Positions 50,783-59,745 of a stretch of 64,000 nucleotides of DNA are shown one piece after another. The stretch is from Burkholderiaceae bacterium (lineage in GTDB: Bacteria > Pseudomonadota > Gammaproteobacteria > Burkholderiales > Burkholderiaceae_F). Made by a program: the position numbers and the translations under genes. The number at the start of each line of letters is the position of its first letter. The stretch's first letter is position 1. Location of the stretch: contig JALHMQ010000001.1 of the NCBI GenBank assembly GCA_022843955.1, forward strand, positions 372,001 through 436,000. Direction: 5' to 3'. The notes beneath the pieces are model-generated. The model worked only from the letters and a program-made list of their open reading frames with translations. It searched no databases and was not told where the DNA came from.

Positions 50783-52177
50783 GTGACTGAACTCTGGCGT
50801 CTGTCGGCCGCGGACCTGGCGCGCGCGTACCGGCGCGGAGATACCGATCCACTTGCGGTGTTCGACGCGGTGATGGCACGCATCGCGGCGGTCAACCCGC
50901 AGCTCAACGCGATCATCGAGTTCAATCCGGATGCGCGGGCGGACGCGGAACGCAGCGCGCAGCGCATCGCGCGCGGTGCGCCGCTCGGCCTGCTCGACGG
51001 CGTGCCGGTGTCGATCAAGGACAGCATCCTGATGGCCGGGCTGCCGTGTCGCTGGGGCAGCCGGCGCTATGCGGATTTCGTGCCGCCTGCCGACGAGCTG
51101 CCGGTGGCGCGCCTGCGCGCCGCGGGGGCGGTGCTGCTGGGCAAGACCAACGTGCCGGAGTTCACGCTCGAAGGCTTCACCACCAATCCGCTGTTCGGCA
51201 CCACGCGCAACCCATGGGACACGCGGCTCACCCCCGGCGGCTCCTCCGGTGGCGCGGTGGCCGCGGTCGCCAGCGGCTGCGGCCCGCTCGCTCTCGGCAC
51301 CGACGGCGGCGGCTCCATCCGCCGGCCCGCCGCGCACGCGGGGCTGGTCGGACTCAAGCCCTCGATCGGCCGCGTGGCGCGCGGGCCGAGCCTGCCGGCC
51401 ACGCTGCTCGACATGGAAGTGATCGGGCCGATGGCACGCACGGTGAAAGACATCACACTCGCGATGAGCGTGATCGGCCAGCCCGCGCTGGCCGACCGCC
51501 GCAGCCAGCTCGCCGCCGATCCGCGTCCGCCGCACCGCCCGCTGCGGCTGCGCTATGTGCGCCGCTTGGGCGACGCGCCGGTCGATCCGGCGATCCTCGC
51601 CAGCACCGATGCCGCGGCGCGTGCGTTGGCCGCGCTCGGGATCGAAGTCGATGAAGGTCCGCTGCCGGTCGACCCGGCACCGATCGTCGAGATCTGGCCC
51701 ACGCTGGGGCAAACTGGTGCGGCCTATGCCGCGTCGACCCGACCGGGCCGCGACGAGGACCTTGGCCCGTCGATCCGTGCGATGGTCGAGGCAGGCCGTG
51801 CGATACCCGCCTCCGCCTATGCCGCGGCGATTGCGCGCATCGAGGCGTTCCGGCGCGACATGACGCTCGCGTTCGAGCAGATCGACTTCGTGATGACGCC
51901 GTCGATCGCCGCACAGCCGTGGCCGGCGGATGAGCTGTTCCCGCCGGTGATCGACGGTCAGCCGGTCGGGCCGCGCGGGCATGCGGTGTTCACCGCCTGG
52001 GTCAATGCCTGCGGCCATCCGGGGCTTGCGCTGCCGTCGGCGCCGGGGCCCGACGGCATGCCGATCGGCTTTCAGCTGGTCGGCCGCTTTGGCGCTGACG
52101 ATCTTCTGCTCGATCTTGGGCGCAAGTTCGAAGCAGCCCAGCCGTGGGCGCAGCGCTGGCCGTCGCTCGGCATCTAG
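50783..52177 (+). CDS. amidase-signature hydrolase
   Basis: A 464-residue amidase of the AS family with the Ser-cisSer-Lys triad visible: Lys79 in VSIKDS, Ser154 in PGGSSGG and Ser178 in GGGSIRRP. The family includes GatA, AtzF (allophanate hydrolase) and many aryl-amidases. GTG start after a weak ribosome binding site, 24 bases after the hydantoinase stop. As no HyuC-type decarbamoylase is present in the block, this enzyme may take that step on the N-carbamoyl product; this is inference. Confidence 0.92.
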   Translation: MTELWRLSAADLARAYRRGDTDPLAVFDAVMARIAAVNPQLNAIIEFNPDARADAERSAQRIARGAPLGLLDGVPVSIKDSILMAGLPCRWGSRRYADFVPPADELPVARLRAAGAVLLGKTNVPEFTLEGFTTNPLFGTTRNPWDTRLTPGGSSGGAVAAVASGCGPLALGTDGGGSIRRPAAHAGLVGLKPSIGRVARGPSLPATLLDMEVIGPMARTVKDITLAMSVIGQPALADRRSQLAADPRPPHRPLRLRYVRRLGDAPVDPAILASTDAAARALAALGIEVDEGPLPVDPAPIVEIWPTLGQTGAAYAASTRPGRDEDLGPSIRAMVEAGRAIPASAYAAAIARIEAFRRDMTLAFEQIDFVMTPSIAAQPWPADELFPPVIDGQPVGPRGHAVFTAWVNACGHPGLALPSAPGPDGMPIGFQLVGRFGADDLLLDLGRKFEAAQPWAQRWPSLGI

Positions 52178-52218
52178 TCCTGGTCGGCATTGCGAGCAGT
52201 GCGCACACGGCGCGCTGT

Positions 52219-52962
52219 TCAAACCGCGAACCTCACCTGCGCGCTGCCCACGCCGGCAAAGCGCGCCACCACGCTGGCCCCGGTAGGCACCGGCAGCATC
52301 CCGCACCAGCTGCCGGTGGTGACGATGTCCCCCGCGCGCAGCGGCACGCGCGCGGTGGCGTGGGTCAGGAACCAGGGCAGCAGCAGGCGGGGGTCGCGCA
52401 GCGGATGGCTGCCGACGCCGCTGAACGCGACGGCGCCGTCCACCCACACCTCACAGGTCAGGGCGGGATAGTCGATCGCGCCCGGCGCCACGCCCGCTGC
52501 TCCGACCACGAGGCCCGCGTTCGACAGCGAATCGGCCAGCTTCCCCAGCGGTGAGGCAGCGCCCTCGGCCAGTCGCGTGTCGCACACCTCGATCGTCACC
52601 AGCACGCGGTCGAAGGCCTCGGCCAGCGTCAAGCCGGCAGCCTGCGCGGCGTCGATGTCGCGCGCCACGCGGAACGCGACCTCGGCCTCGACCGAGAGCG
52701 CGGTCACGGGCCCATCGATCCAGCGCGCCGGGCTCGGCAGCACGCGCAGGGGCGGGATCGGGGAAGCGAGCGGCGTCTCGTCATGGGTGGCAGCGCCGAC
52801 CTTCCAGTGCGTTACGCGCTGGCCGGCGAGCGCCTGGGTCACGGCCCATTGCACGTCATAGGCAGCAGCGGCGTCGCGCGGGCCGTCGCCCGCTGAATCG
52901 GTGATCGGCTGCCGCGCCTGGCGGGCGGCAAGCAGGCGTTGCGCGAAACCGAGAGCGGTCAT
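52219..52962 (-). CDS. MhpD-like hydratase/decarboxylase (FAH superfamily)
   Basis: A 247-residue protein of the 2-keto-4-pentenoate hydratase/4-oxalocrotonate decarboxylase group: AAAYDVQWAVTQALAGQRVTHWKVGA, LSVEAEVAFRVARDI with the metal Glu-x-Glu, and DIVTTGSWCGMLPVPTG. The family binds Mg2+ and acts on 2-oxo acids. It closes the leftward unit that begins with the ABC importer and includes the deacetylase and amidohydrolase. In this setting it may process the carbon skeleton left after ring opening. Confidence 0.85.
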   Translation of the reverse strand: MTALGFAQRLLAARQARQPITDSAGDGPRDAAAAYDVQWAVTQALAGQRVTHWKVGAATHDETPLASPIPPLRVLPSPARWIDGPVTALSVEAEVAFRVARDIDAAQAAGLTLAEAFDRVLVTIEVCDTRLAEGAASPLGKLADSLSNAGLVVGAAGVAPGAIDYPALTCEVWVDGAVAFSGVGSHPLRDPRLLLPWFLTHATARVPLRAGDIVTTGSWCGMLPVPTGASVVARFAGVGSAQVRFAV

Positions 52963-53017
52963 CTCAGCCGGCCGGACAAGAGATCAGCGCGGAGGCGCAC
53001 CAGCACGTGTTGATGCA

Positions 53018-53935
53018 TCAGGCGGGTGGGCAATGCATGCGCCAGTGGCGCGCAATATCACCGCGCCGCGCCAGCCACGCGCCGTCGCGCGTGCGCAGGT
53101 GGTCGAGGATCAGGCGCAGCGCACCGATGCGCGCCGGGCGGCCGATGATGCGCGAATGCAGGCCGATCGTCATCATGCGCGGCGCGTGCGCACCTTCGGC
53201 CCACAGCGTGTCGTAGGCGGCGCACACGTAGTGCGCGAAGTCCTCGGCCTGCACGAACGCATGGCTGTCGAAGAAGCGCATGTCGTTGGTGTCGAAGGCG
53301 TAGGGCAGGACCAGGTGCGGCTTGCCTGCCACCGAGACGTAGTGCGGACAGTCGTCGTCGTAGCTGTCGGAGTCGTACTCGACGCCGGCTTCCACCAACA
53401 GCCGGCGGGTGTTGACCGAGGCCGAGGCGCGCGTGTGCCAGCCGCGCGGCCGCTCGCCCCAGTGGTGCTCGATGCTCGTCAGCGTGCGGGCGATCACCGC
53501 GCGCTCGGCCGCCTCGTCCATGCCCGAGTGTGCTTCCCAGCGCCAGCCATGCGCGGTGATCTCGAAGCCGCGCTCGCGCGCATCGGCGCCGACCCAGGGA
53601 GCTGCTTCCAGCGCTCGGCCGCAGACGTTCAGCGTCAGGCCGACGCCAGCGGCGTGCAGCAGGTTCGTCACCCGCCAGTAGCCGGCCCGCGCGCCATACG
53701 CGAAGTGGCTCGTCATGTTGAGATCCGGCGCGCCGGCAAGATCGCGCTTGACCTCGTGCACCGATTCGTTTCGTTCGTCACCGTGGCTCAAGGCGAACTG
53801 AGCGCCTTCTTCGACGTTGAGCACGAAGGAGACTGCAACGCGCGCGGCCTGCGGCCAGCGCAGCGCCGGATAGCGGCCGGCGTAGCCGCGCAGCGCGGCG
53901 TCGCCACCGGGCGGGGGATAGGTCGGCGCGGTCAT
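53018..53935 (-). CDS. PuuE-type polysaccharide deacetylase-fold hydrolase
   Basis: A 305-residue protein matching the PuuE allantoinase group of the polysaccharide deacetylase superfamily: WPQAARVAVSFVLNVEEGAQ, FEITAHGWRW (metal-type His), RPRGWHTRASASVNTRRLL, YDSDSYDDDCPHYV, YAFDTNDMRF and MMTIGLHSRIIGRPARIGALR. PuuE opens the hydantoin ring of allantoin without a metal cofactor. Start ATG 53935 or GTG 53947. The truncated paralogue at 46936 shares its C-terminal half. The actual substrate need not be allantoin. Confidence 0.85.
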   Translation of the reverse strand: MTAPTYPPPGGDAALRGYAGRYPALRWPQAARVAVSFVLNVEEGAQFALSHGDERNESVHEVKRDLAGAPDLNMTSHFAYGARAGYWRVTNLLHAAGVGLTLNVCGRALEAAPWVGADARERGFEITAHGWRWEAHSGMDEAAERAVIARTLTSIEHHWGERPRGWHTRASASVNTRRLLVEAGVEYDSDSYDDDCPHYVSVAGKPHLVLPYAFDTNDMRFFDSHAFVQAEDFAHYVCAAYDTLWAEGAHAPRMMTIGLHSRIIGRPARIGALRLILDHLRTRDGAWLARRGDIARHWRMHCPPA

Positions 53936-53994
53936 CACGCCCGTCACGTTCGCAGCCAGCTTCCCAGCGATCGGATGCGCCGCCGCACTCGAGC

Positions 53995-55497
53995 TCAGCC
54001 GACCCGCGCCGGGAAGGTCGGCGTGGCAAGGGCCATCGTTTCGCAGCGCTTGTAGACCTCGGCCATCACGCGGTGGATCGGCGCGACACTGGCTTCGGCT
54101 GCCTCATAGGTCGGCACCAGCGCTTCCACCGCGGCGGCAATGCGCCGCACCAGCGCCTGCTCGTCCATCCGCGTGAGCTTGCCGTCGGCGATCACGCGCT
54201 CGCCTTCGACCCAGACGTCGCTCAATCCCTGGCCGCGCTCGCCGTAGACGAGCTGGCGCAGCGGATCGTGCAGCGGCACGAAAGCCGGCGCATCGGTGCG
54301 GTAGGCGACGAAGTCGGCGATCTTCCCAACCTCGATCGTGCCGAGGTCCTTGTCCAGCCCCAGCGCCCGCGCACCGCCGAGGCTCGCCGCGCGGTACGCC
54401 TCCTGCGCGGTCAGCCAGCGCTCGTAGTTGGTGTCGCGTACCTTGGACAGCGCCGCCGCGCTGCCGACGGAGTTGAGCATGCTGCAGGTGAAGGTGGCGC
54501 AGCAGCCATCGCTGCCCATGCTGACGTTGATGCCGGCATCCAGGTACTCGCGTACCGGCGCCACGCCGGAGCCGATCATCAGGTTGCTCCACGGGTTGTG
54601 CTGCACCGAGGTGCCGGTGTCGGCCAGCATCTTCACTTCATCGGTGTTGGCCCAGACCACATGGATCAGCGAGGTCTTGGGTCCGAGGAAGCCCAAGTCG
54701 TGCAGGTGCTTGATCATCGTCTTGCCGTAGAACAGCTGGCCCGTGATCACCTGCAGGCGCGTCTCCTGCACGTGGGTCACCACGGGGAGATCCAGATCAC
54801 GCGCCATCGCCCGCACGGCCGTCAGGAACTCCGGCGTGCAGCGCTGCGGCGCCGAGGCCGACGCGATCACCGACACGCGGCTGCTGTTCGGGTGACGTTT
54901 CTGCGCCAGCTGCCGCGTGGTGGCGAGGATCTCGTCCGGGTCGGGCCGCGGCAGCGCGCGCATGCGCGCATGCTCTTCCGGCGTGACGAAGTCGGCGACG
55001 AACGGAAAGTTGTCGATGATCGGCCGGTCCATCATCGCGAAGCCCTGGAACGCGCGGATGCCCAGGTCCTCGTAGGCCTGCAGGCTGCCTTCGATCATCT
55101 CGTGATTGACGAAGTTGCCGAGCGTCATGTCGTCCAGCACGCCGGTGGAGCCGGTGCGCAGGCTCTCCAGCGCGGAGACCATGGTGCGCAGGTACGACTG
55201 CTCGCGATTCAGTGGCACCGGCAGCGGTGTGCGCACGTAGTGCATCCACAGCTCGAGCGGCAGGTTCTCGGTGCGACCCTTCTGGAATCCCTCGTGCGAG
55301 TGGTAGTGGCTGTTGATCATGCCGGGTGCGAGCAGGCGGCCGGACAGGTCGATCACCGCGGCATCGCGGATGGTGCCGGCCGGCTCGATCGCGGCGATGC
55401 GCCGGTCCTTGATCAGCACGTCCAGCGGGCGACGGTGGTCGCAGGCAAGGGTCTCGCCAACGAGGGCGATGCAGTTGCGCAGGACGGTGGCGGTCAT
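53995..55497 (-). CDS. ATZ/TRZ-type amidohydrolase (deaminase)
   Basis: A 500-residue metal-dependent amidohydrolase of the cytosine/guanine deaminase and atrazine chlorohydrolase branch. Ligands: His-x-His in MINSHYHSHE, His in THVQETR, His in HVVWAN and Asp in GSDGCCATF. A conserved GAxALGLDKDLGTIEVGKIADFV closes the barrel. The frame stays open upstream into the permease region, but ATG 55497 begins the typical MTATVLRNCIALVG and lies 18 bases after the permease stop. Predicted role: removing an amino or chloro group from a heterocycle before ring opening. Confidence 0.9.
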   Translation of the reverse strand: MTATVLRNCIALVGETLACDHRRPLDVLIKDRRIAAIEPAGTIRDAAVIDLSGRLLAPGMINSHYHSHEGFQKGRTENLPLELWMHYVRTPLPVPLNREQSYLRTMVSALESLRTGSTGVLDDMTLGNFVNHEMIEGSLQAYEDLGIRAFQGFAMMDRPIIDNFPFVADFVTPEEHARMRALPRPDPDEILATTRQLAQKRHPNSSRVSVIASASAPQRCTPEFLTAVRAMARDLDLPVVTHVQETRLQVITGQLFYGKTMIKHLHDLGFLGPKTSLIHVVWANTDEVKMLADTGTSVQHNPWSNLMIGSGVAPVREYLDAGINVSMGSDGCCATFTCSMLNSVGSAAALSKVRDTNYERWLTAQEAYRAASLGGARALGLDKDLGTIEVGKIADFVAYRTDAPAFVPLHDPLRQLVYGERGQGLSDVWVEGERVIADGKLTRMDEQALVRRIAAAVEALVPTYEAAEASVAPIHRVMAEVYKRCETMALATPTFPARVG

Positions 55498-55514
55498 GGG
55501 TGGGTCCAGGGTGA

Positions 55515-56375
55515 TCAGCGAAGGTGACGCGAGATGCCGACCAGCCGCTCCATCACCACGATGGCAATGACGGTAACCGAGATCAGCACGCCGGAAACAG
55601 CGGCGGTGCGCACGTCGAGGTTGGACTCGACGTTGTGCCACAGGCGGATCGGCAGCATCTCGCTGCGCGCATCCGATAGAAAGAGCGAGATCGCCACGTT
55701 GTCGAACGAGGCCATGAAGGCGATGAAGGCGCCGGCGGCCACGCCGGGCAGCACCAGCGGCAGCGTGATCGTGCGGAACGCGAAGATCGGCCGCGCGCCC
55801 AGGCTGCGGGCGCTTTGCAGCAGCACCGGGTCCATCTGCAGCAGGCTGGCGATGGTGGTGCGCAGGATGTAGGGCGTGGTGATCGCCACGTGGCCGATCA
55901 CCAGCGTCGAGAACGACAGCCCGACACCGATCACGTTGAAGGTCATCAGCAGCGCCAGACCCAATGCCAGCGTCGGCAGCATCAGCGGCGACATGAACAC
56001 CGAGTCCGCCAGCTTGGCCCAGGTGGAGGTCTGCCGCGCCAGCGCCAGCGCTGCCGCCACGGCAAGCAGGGTGGACATGCCGGTGGCCAGCAGCGCCACC
56101 TGCACGCTCAGGCGGGCCGCCTTCCAGATCTCCGGCGACTGCGTGAACAAGGCCTCGTACCAGCGCAGCGAGTAGCCCGGCGGCGGGAACTTCAGCGAGA
56201 AGCCGTTGGTGAACGACGTGATCAGCACCACCACCGTGGGCGCCACCAGCAGCAGGACGGCGCTGGCGGCCAGCAACCCGAACACGAGGTTGAACGAGCC
56301 GCGCTCGATGCGACCGGCCCAACCCGGCCGGCGCAGGGCGACCGGCGCCAGCGCGCGCTCGAAGCTGCTAGCCAT
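55515..56375 (-). CDS. ABC transporter permease (PotC-like)
   Basis: A 286-residue inner-membrane permease with about six membrane segments and the EAA-loop SARSLGARPIFAFRTITLPLVLPG that contacts the ATPase. It belongs to the spermidine/putrescine/thiamine class of importers. The start overlaps the PotB-like stop by eight bases. Together with the next two genes and the receptor at 58684 it forms a complete importer. Confidence 0.9.
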   Translation of the reverse strand: MASSFERALAPVALRRPGWAGRIERGSFNLVFGLLAASAVLLLVAPTVVVLITSFTNGFSLKFPPPGYSLRWYEALFTQSPEIWKAARLSVQVALLATGMSTLLAVAAALALARQTSTWAKLADSVFMSPLMLPTLALGLALLMTFNVIGVGLSFSTLVIGHVAITTPYILRTTIASLLQMDPVLLQSARSLGARPIFAFRTITLPLVLPGVAAGAFIAFMASFDNVAISLFLSDARSEMLPIRLWHNVESNLDVRTAAVSGVLISVTVIAIVVMERLVGISRHLR

Positions 56376-57255
56376 GGACGAACCCCTTGCTGCGGCGACC
56401 CAGCAGATTGACGAACGTCACGATCACCAGCACCGACACCAGCAGCGCCATGGCGATGGTCGCCGCGAACGGATAGTTGTTGGCCTGCACCGCCTGCTGG
56501 TACATGTAGTAGGGCATGAACAGCTGCTGACCGCCGCCCACCAGCGTCTGCGTGACAAAGGCCGACACCGCGGCGGCGAACACCAGCAGGCAGCCGGCCA
56601 GCAGCCCCGGCATCGACAGCGGCAGGGTGACCTGGACGAACGTGCGCCAGCGCCCGGCGCCCAGGGCGCGCGAGGCGTGCGCCAGATTGGGATCGATGTT
56701 GCCGAGCGCGGTGATCAGCGGCAGCACCATCAGCGCCATCTCGATCTGTGCCAGCGCGACCGCGACCGCGCCCGGCGTGTAAAGCAGCTTCAGCGGCGCC
56801 TCGATCCAGCCGAGATCGAGCAGCGCGCTGTTGATGATGCCCTGCCGTCCCAGGATCACGATCCACGCGAACGTGCGCACCACCGCGCTGGTCAAGAGCG
56901 GCAGCAGGATCAGAAAGATCAGCAGCTGCTGCACCCGACGCGACGACACCGAGTACAGATACGCGAGCGGATAGCCGATCAGCACCGTCAGCAGCGTGAC
57001 CTGCGCGCCCAGCAGCAGCGTGTTGCCGAGCACGCGCCAGTTGAAGGCATCGCCGAAGAACTTGAGGTACTGGTCGAGGCCACGGGTGGTGAGCTGCGAG
57101 TCCTGGTGCAGGCTGACGAAGGCCAGCATCAGCAGCGGCAAGGCGACGAAGACGACGAAGAACAGCGCCAGCGGCAGCGCCAGCAAGGCGTCGCGCTGCG
57201 GCATGCGGCCGATGGGTGCCGCTGCTGCGGGGGCTGCGACGACTGCCGCGCTCAT
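56368..57255 (-). CDS. ABC transporter permease (PotB-like)
   Basis: A 295-residue permease with six membrane segments, starting LLALPLALFFVVFVALPLLMLAF, and the EAA loop HASRALGAGRWRTFVQVTLPLSMPG. ATG 57255 overlaps the ATPase stop (57252), which fixes the start; the open frame above it is a by-product of high GC. Partner of the PotC-like permease. Confidence 0.9.
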   Translation of the reverse strand: MSAAVVAAPAAAAPIGRMPQRDALLALPLALFFVVFVALPLLMLAFVSLHQDSQLTTRGLDQYLKFFGDAFNWRVLGNTLLLGAQVTLLTVLIGYPLAYLYSVSSRRVQQLLIFLILLPLLTSAVVRTFAWIVILGRQGIINSALLDLGWIEAPLKLLYTPGAVAVALAQIEMALMVLPLITALGNIDPNLAHASRALGAGRWRTFVQVTLPLSMPGLLAGCLLVFAAAVSAFVTQTLVGGGQQLFMPYYMYQQAVQANNYPFAATIAMALLVSVLVIVTFVNLLGRRSKGFVHG

Positions 57256-58430
57256 GTGGCGAACACGGCAACCGCAGCGTCCTCGGCCAGGCCGACGCGC
57301 ACCGCGCTGCCCGGCGGGAGTCGGGCGCCGCGACCGGTGCGCGCGGTGGTTACCTTGATCGGCGTGCCGTCGGCAAGCTCGAGCTCCTGGACCACGGTCG
57401 GTCCGAGCGGCAGCACCATGCGCACGGTGGCCGGCAGGCCCTCGGATCCGTCCGCCGGATGCAGCACCCAATGCTCGGGCCGCACCGAGAGCACGGCGTT
57501 GCCGGTGCGCGAACACGGCCGCGCCGCAGCCAGATGCAGTTCCCCGCCGACGGCTGGAAGGAATGCAGCCTGGCCGGCGCCCATCTGCAGGCGGCCGCGG
57601 ATCAGGTTGGCGCTGCCGATGAACTGGGCCACGAACAGGCTGTCCGGGTGGTCGTAGATCGACTCAGGCGGCGCGAACTGTTCCACGCGGCCGGCGTCCA
57701 TCACCGCCACGCGGTCGGCCATGCTGAGCGCCTCCTCCTGGTCGTGGGTCACCATGATGGTGGTGATGGCGAGCTCACGCTGAATGCGCTTGACCTCGAT
57801 CTGCATGTCCAGGCGCAGGTTCTTGTCGAGCGCGGCGAACGGCTCGTCCAGCAGCAGCACGCGCGGGGCGACCGCCAGGGTGCGCGCCAGCGCGACCCGC
57901 TGCTGCTGCCCGCCGGAGAGCTCGCGCGGGTAGCGCGCGCGCAGTGCGTCCATCTTCACCAGCGCCAGCATGCGCTCGACCGTGGCCGCGATCTGTGCCG
58001 CGGGCGTGCCGCGGGCGCGCAGCCCGTACGCCACGTTCTGCTGCACCGTCATGTGCGGAAACAGCGCGTAGTTCTGGAACACGATGCCGGCGCCGCGCTC
58101 GTTGGGGGGCAGCGCATCGACGGCGCTGCCGTCCACCTGCACGTGCCCCTCGGTCTGCCGCAGCAGGCCGGCAACGATGCGCAGCAGCGTGGTCTTGCCG
58201 CACCCGGACGGGCCGAGCAGCGCCACCAGCTCTCCCGGGGCCACCTGCAGCGAGACGTCGTCGACCGCCAGCGCCCCGCCGTAGCGATGACTGATGCGCG
58301 CGAGCGCCAGCGCCGCGCCCGCGCCGGCCGCCGGGACGGTAGCGGGCAGGGCGGCAGGGTGAGCGGCCGGGTGAGCGGCCGGGTGAGCGGACAAGTAAGC
58401 GGCCGGGTCAGCCTCAGGGTTTCTTTTCAT
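57252..58430 (-). CDS. ABC transporter ATP-binding subunit (PotA-like)
   Basis: A 392-residue ATPase: Walker A GPSGCGKTT, Q-loop FQNYALFPHM, signature LSGGQQQR, Walker B VLLLDEPFAALD, H-loop VTHDQEEAL, then a C-terminal TOBE-type domain (SVRPEHWVLHP). The N-terminus before the ATPase carries Ala-His-Pro-Ala repeats from a 12-base tandem repeat. ATG 58430 lies inside a TGGCGCCA palindrome, so the operator overlaps the start region. ATG 58508 is a possible longer start without support. Confidence 0.9.
   Translation of the reverse strand: MKRNPEADPAAYLSAHPAAHPAAHPAALPATVPAAGAGAALALARISHRYGGALAVDDVSLQVAPGELVALLGPSGCGKTTLLRIVAGLLRQTEGHVQVDGSAVDALPPNERGAGIVFQNYALFPHMTVQQNVAYGLRARGTPAAQIAATVERMLALVKMDALRARYPRELSGGQQQRVALARTLAVAPRVLLLDEPFAALDKNLRLDMQIEVKRIQRELAITTIMVTHDQEEALSMADRVAVMDAGRVEQFAPPESIYDHPDSLFVAQFIGSANLIRGRLQMGAGQAAFLPAVGGELHLAAARPCSRTGNAVLSVRPEHWVLHPADGSEGLPATVRMVLPLGPTVVQELELADGTPIKVTTARTGRGARLPPGSAVRVGLAEDAAVAVFAT
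58357..58416. repeat. 12-base tandem repeat in the PotA-like N-terminus
   Basis: Five units of GGGTGAGCGGCC type, the first two identical, then decaying (GGGTGAGCGGAC, AAGTAAGCGGCC, GGGTCAGCCTCA). Read on the minus strand they encode Ala-His-Pro-Ala-like repeats just after the ATG. Copy number probably varies between strains and lengthens or shortens the disordered leader without a frameshift. Confidence 0.8.
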
Positions 58431-58503
58431 GGCGCCAAGGCAATGAATGGTTTGGCGCCAATGCACAAGATTCATGCCACCAAAATGCGGGGTCAGCGGC
58501 GCC
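58430..58503. promoter_or_regulatory. candidate GntR operator cluster
   Basis: TGGCGCCA at 58430, TTGGCGCCAA at 58452 and GGCGCCA at 58498. GGCGCC cores start at 58431, 58454 and 58498, that is 23 and 44 bases apart, close to two and four helical turns. Region between the divergent importer operon (ATPase start 58430) and the receptor (start 58684). Same motif and spacing as at 49204-49233. Confidence 0.6.
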
Positions 58504-58683
58504 ATCACGCACCAGCCAGGGTCGCATTCCGCTCAGAGCGCACCAAGCCGGCGAGCTTGTGCACTGTGCGGACGCATGGCGCGGGAGCGAGAGCGCCCCC
58601 CCGCGCTCTTGCGGTGGGATGGCATGGACCTTGCGGCCGCCCGTTGTGCAGTCTTCGTCCACTCCCGAGCACAAGGAACAGGT

Positions 58684-59739
58684 ATGCACAAGGTTGATAC
58701 GTCACGTCGACAGCTTATCCAGGGCATCGCGGCCGGCAGCGCGTTGGCGGCAGGTGGCCTCCTGCCCGCGGCTCACGCCACCGGCACGATTGCCGCCACC
58801 ACCTATCCGGGCGCCTGGGAGACCTCGCACCGGCAGTACCTGATCCCGGCGTTCCAGGCGGCCACCAAGGGGTCGGTGAACCTGGTCGCTTCGCTGGCCG
58901 TCGATACGGTCTCGCGCATCGTCGCCAGCAAGAACAATCCGCCGTTCGACGTCGTGATCCTCGACGAAGGCCCGTACCTGAATGCCTTGCAGCACGACAT
59001 CTTCGAGAAGATCCCGGTCGACAAGGTGCCAAACCTGAAGGACATTCCGGCGCGCTTCATCGACCCGCGCGGCCTGGGCGTGTTCGCCTCGGCGCAGGTG
59101 TTCGGCATTGCCTACAACAGCGAGAAGATCAAGACCCCGCCCAAGTCATGGAATGACCTGCTCAAGTCCGAGTTCAAGGGCCGCGTCGGCCTGGTGGGCC
59201 TGGGCTCCACGCTCGGCTCCGCATGGATGGTGGAACTGGCCAAACTGCGCGGCGGCTCGGAGGAGAACCTGGACCCCGGCTTTGACTTCATCAAGCAGCT
59301 GATGCCCAACGTCGGCGCGGTGGCCCCCAACCCGGGTGCGCTGGCCACGCTGTTCCAGCAGGGCCAGATCGACATCTCCGTGCACTACAGCAACAACGTC
59401 GGCGACCTGCAGGCGCGTGGCGTGCCGATCGCGCTGGCGCGACCCGACACCGGCTGGTCACTGGTGCTGGCCTGCTTCAACATCATCAAGAACACCAAGA
59501 ACCTGGACCTGGCGGCGGCCTACATCAACGCCGCCATCAGCCCCGATGTGCAGACCAAGATGGCCGACGCGCCGTTCTTCGTGGTGCCGACCAACGGCAA
59601 GGCGATCGTCTCCAAGGGCCTGCAGCAATACGGCAAGAGCGTCGCCGACATGGAGAAGTACAACCGCGTGGACTGGGCCAAGCTCAATCCGCGCCGCCAG
59701 GCGATGATCGAGCGCTTCAATCGGGAGGTGAAGGTTTAG
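58684..59739 (+). CDS. ABC transporter solute-binding protein (PotD-like)
   Basis: A 351-residue periplasmic receptor with a Tat-like signal (SRRQLIQGIAAGSALAAGGLLPAAHA). The mature protein follows the PotD/FbpA fold: TTYPGAWETSHRQYLIPAFQ, FDVVILDEGPYLNAL, GLGVFASAQVFGIAYNSEKIKTPPKSWNDLL, and ends in the hinge region with RRQAMIERFN. ATG 58684 follows AAGGAACAGG. Divergent from the ATPase/permease unit it serves. Ligand unknown; family members bind polyamines, thiamine, iron or small heterocycles. Confidence 0.9.
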   Translation: MHKVDTSRRQLIQGIAAGSALAAGGLLPAAHATGTIAATTYPGAWETSHRQYLIPAFQAATKGSVNLVASLAVDTVSRIVASKNNPPFDVVILDEGPYLNALQHDIFEKIPVDKVPNLKDIPARFIDPRGLGVFASAQVFGIAYNSEKIKTPPKSWNDLLKSEFKGRVGLVGLGSTLGSAWMVELAKLRGGSEENLDPGFDFIKQLMPNVGAVAPNPGALATLFQQGQIDISVHYSNNVGDLQARGVPIALARPDTGWSLVLACFNIIKNTKNLDLAAAYINAAISPDVQTKMADAPFFVVPTNGKAIVSKGLQQYGKSVADMEKYNRVDWAKLNPRRQAMIERFNREVKV

Positions 59740-59745
59740 TCGGAA

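Noticed and set aside
48842-52447. A minus-strand open frame of about 1200 codons opposite the hydantoinase and amidase
   Set aside because: A GC-rich shadow with no family motifs; the plus-strand genes show all catalytic residues.
53995-56322. A 775-codon fusion of amidohydrolase with upstream coding sequence
   Set aside because: The extra N-terminal part is the PotC-like gene read in a wrong frame; ATG 55497 gives the normal amidohydrolase start.
58357-58416. Possible CRISPR or regulatory iterons
   Set aside because: The repeat is inside coding sequence and encodes a low-complexity leader.
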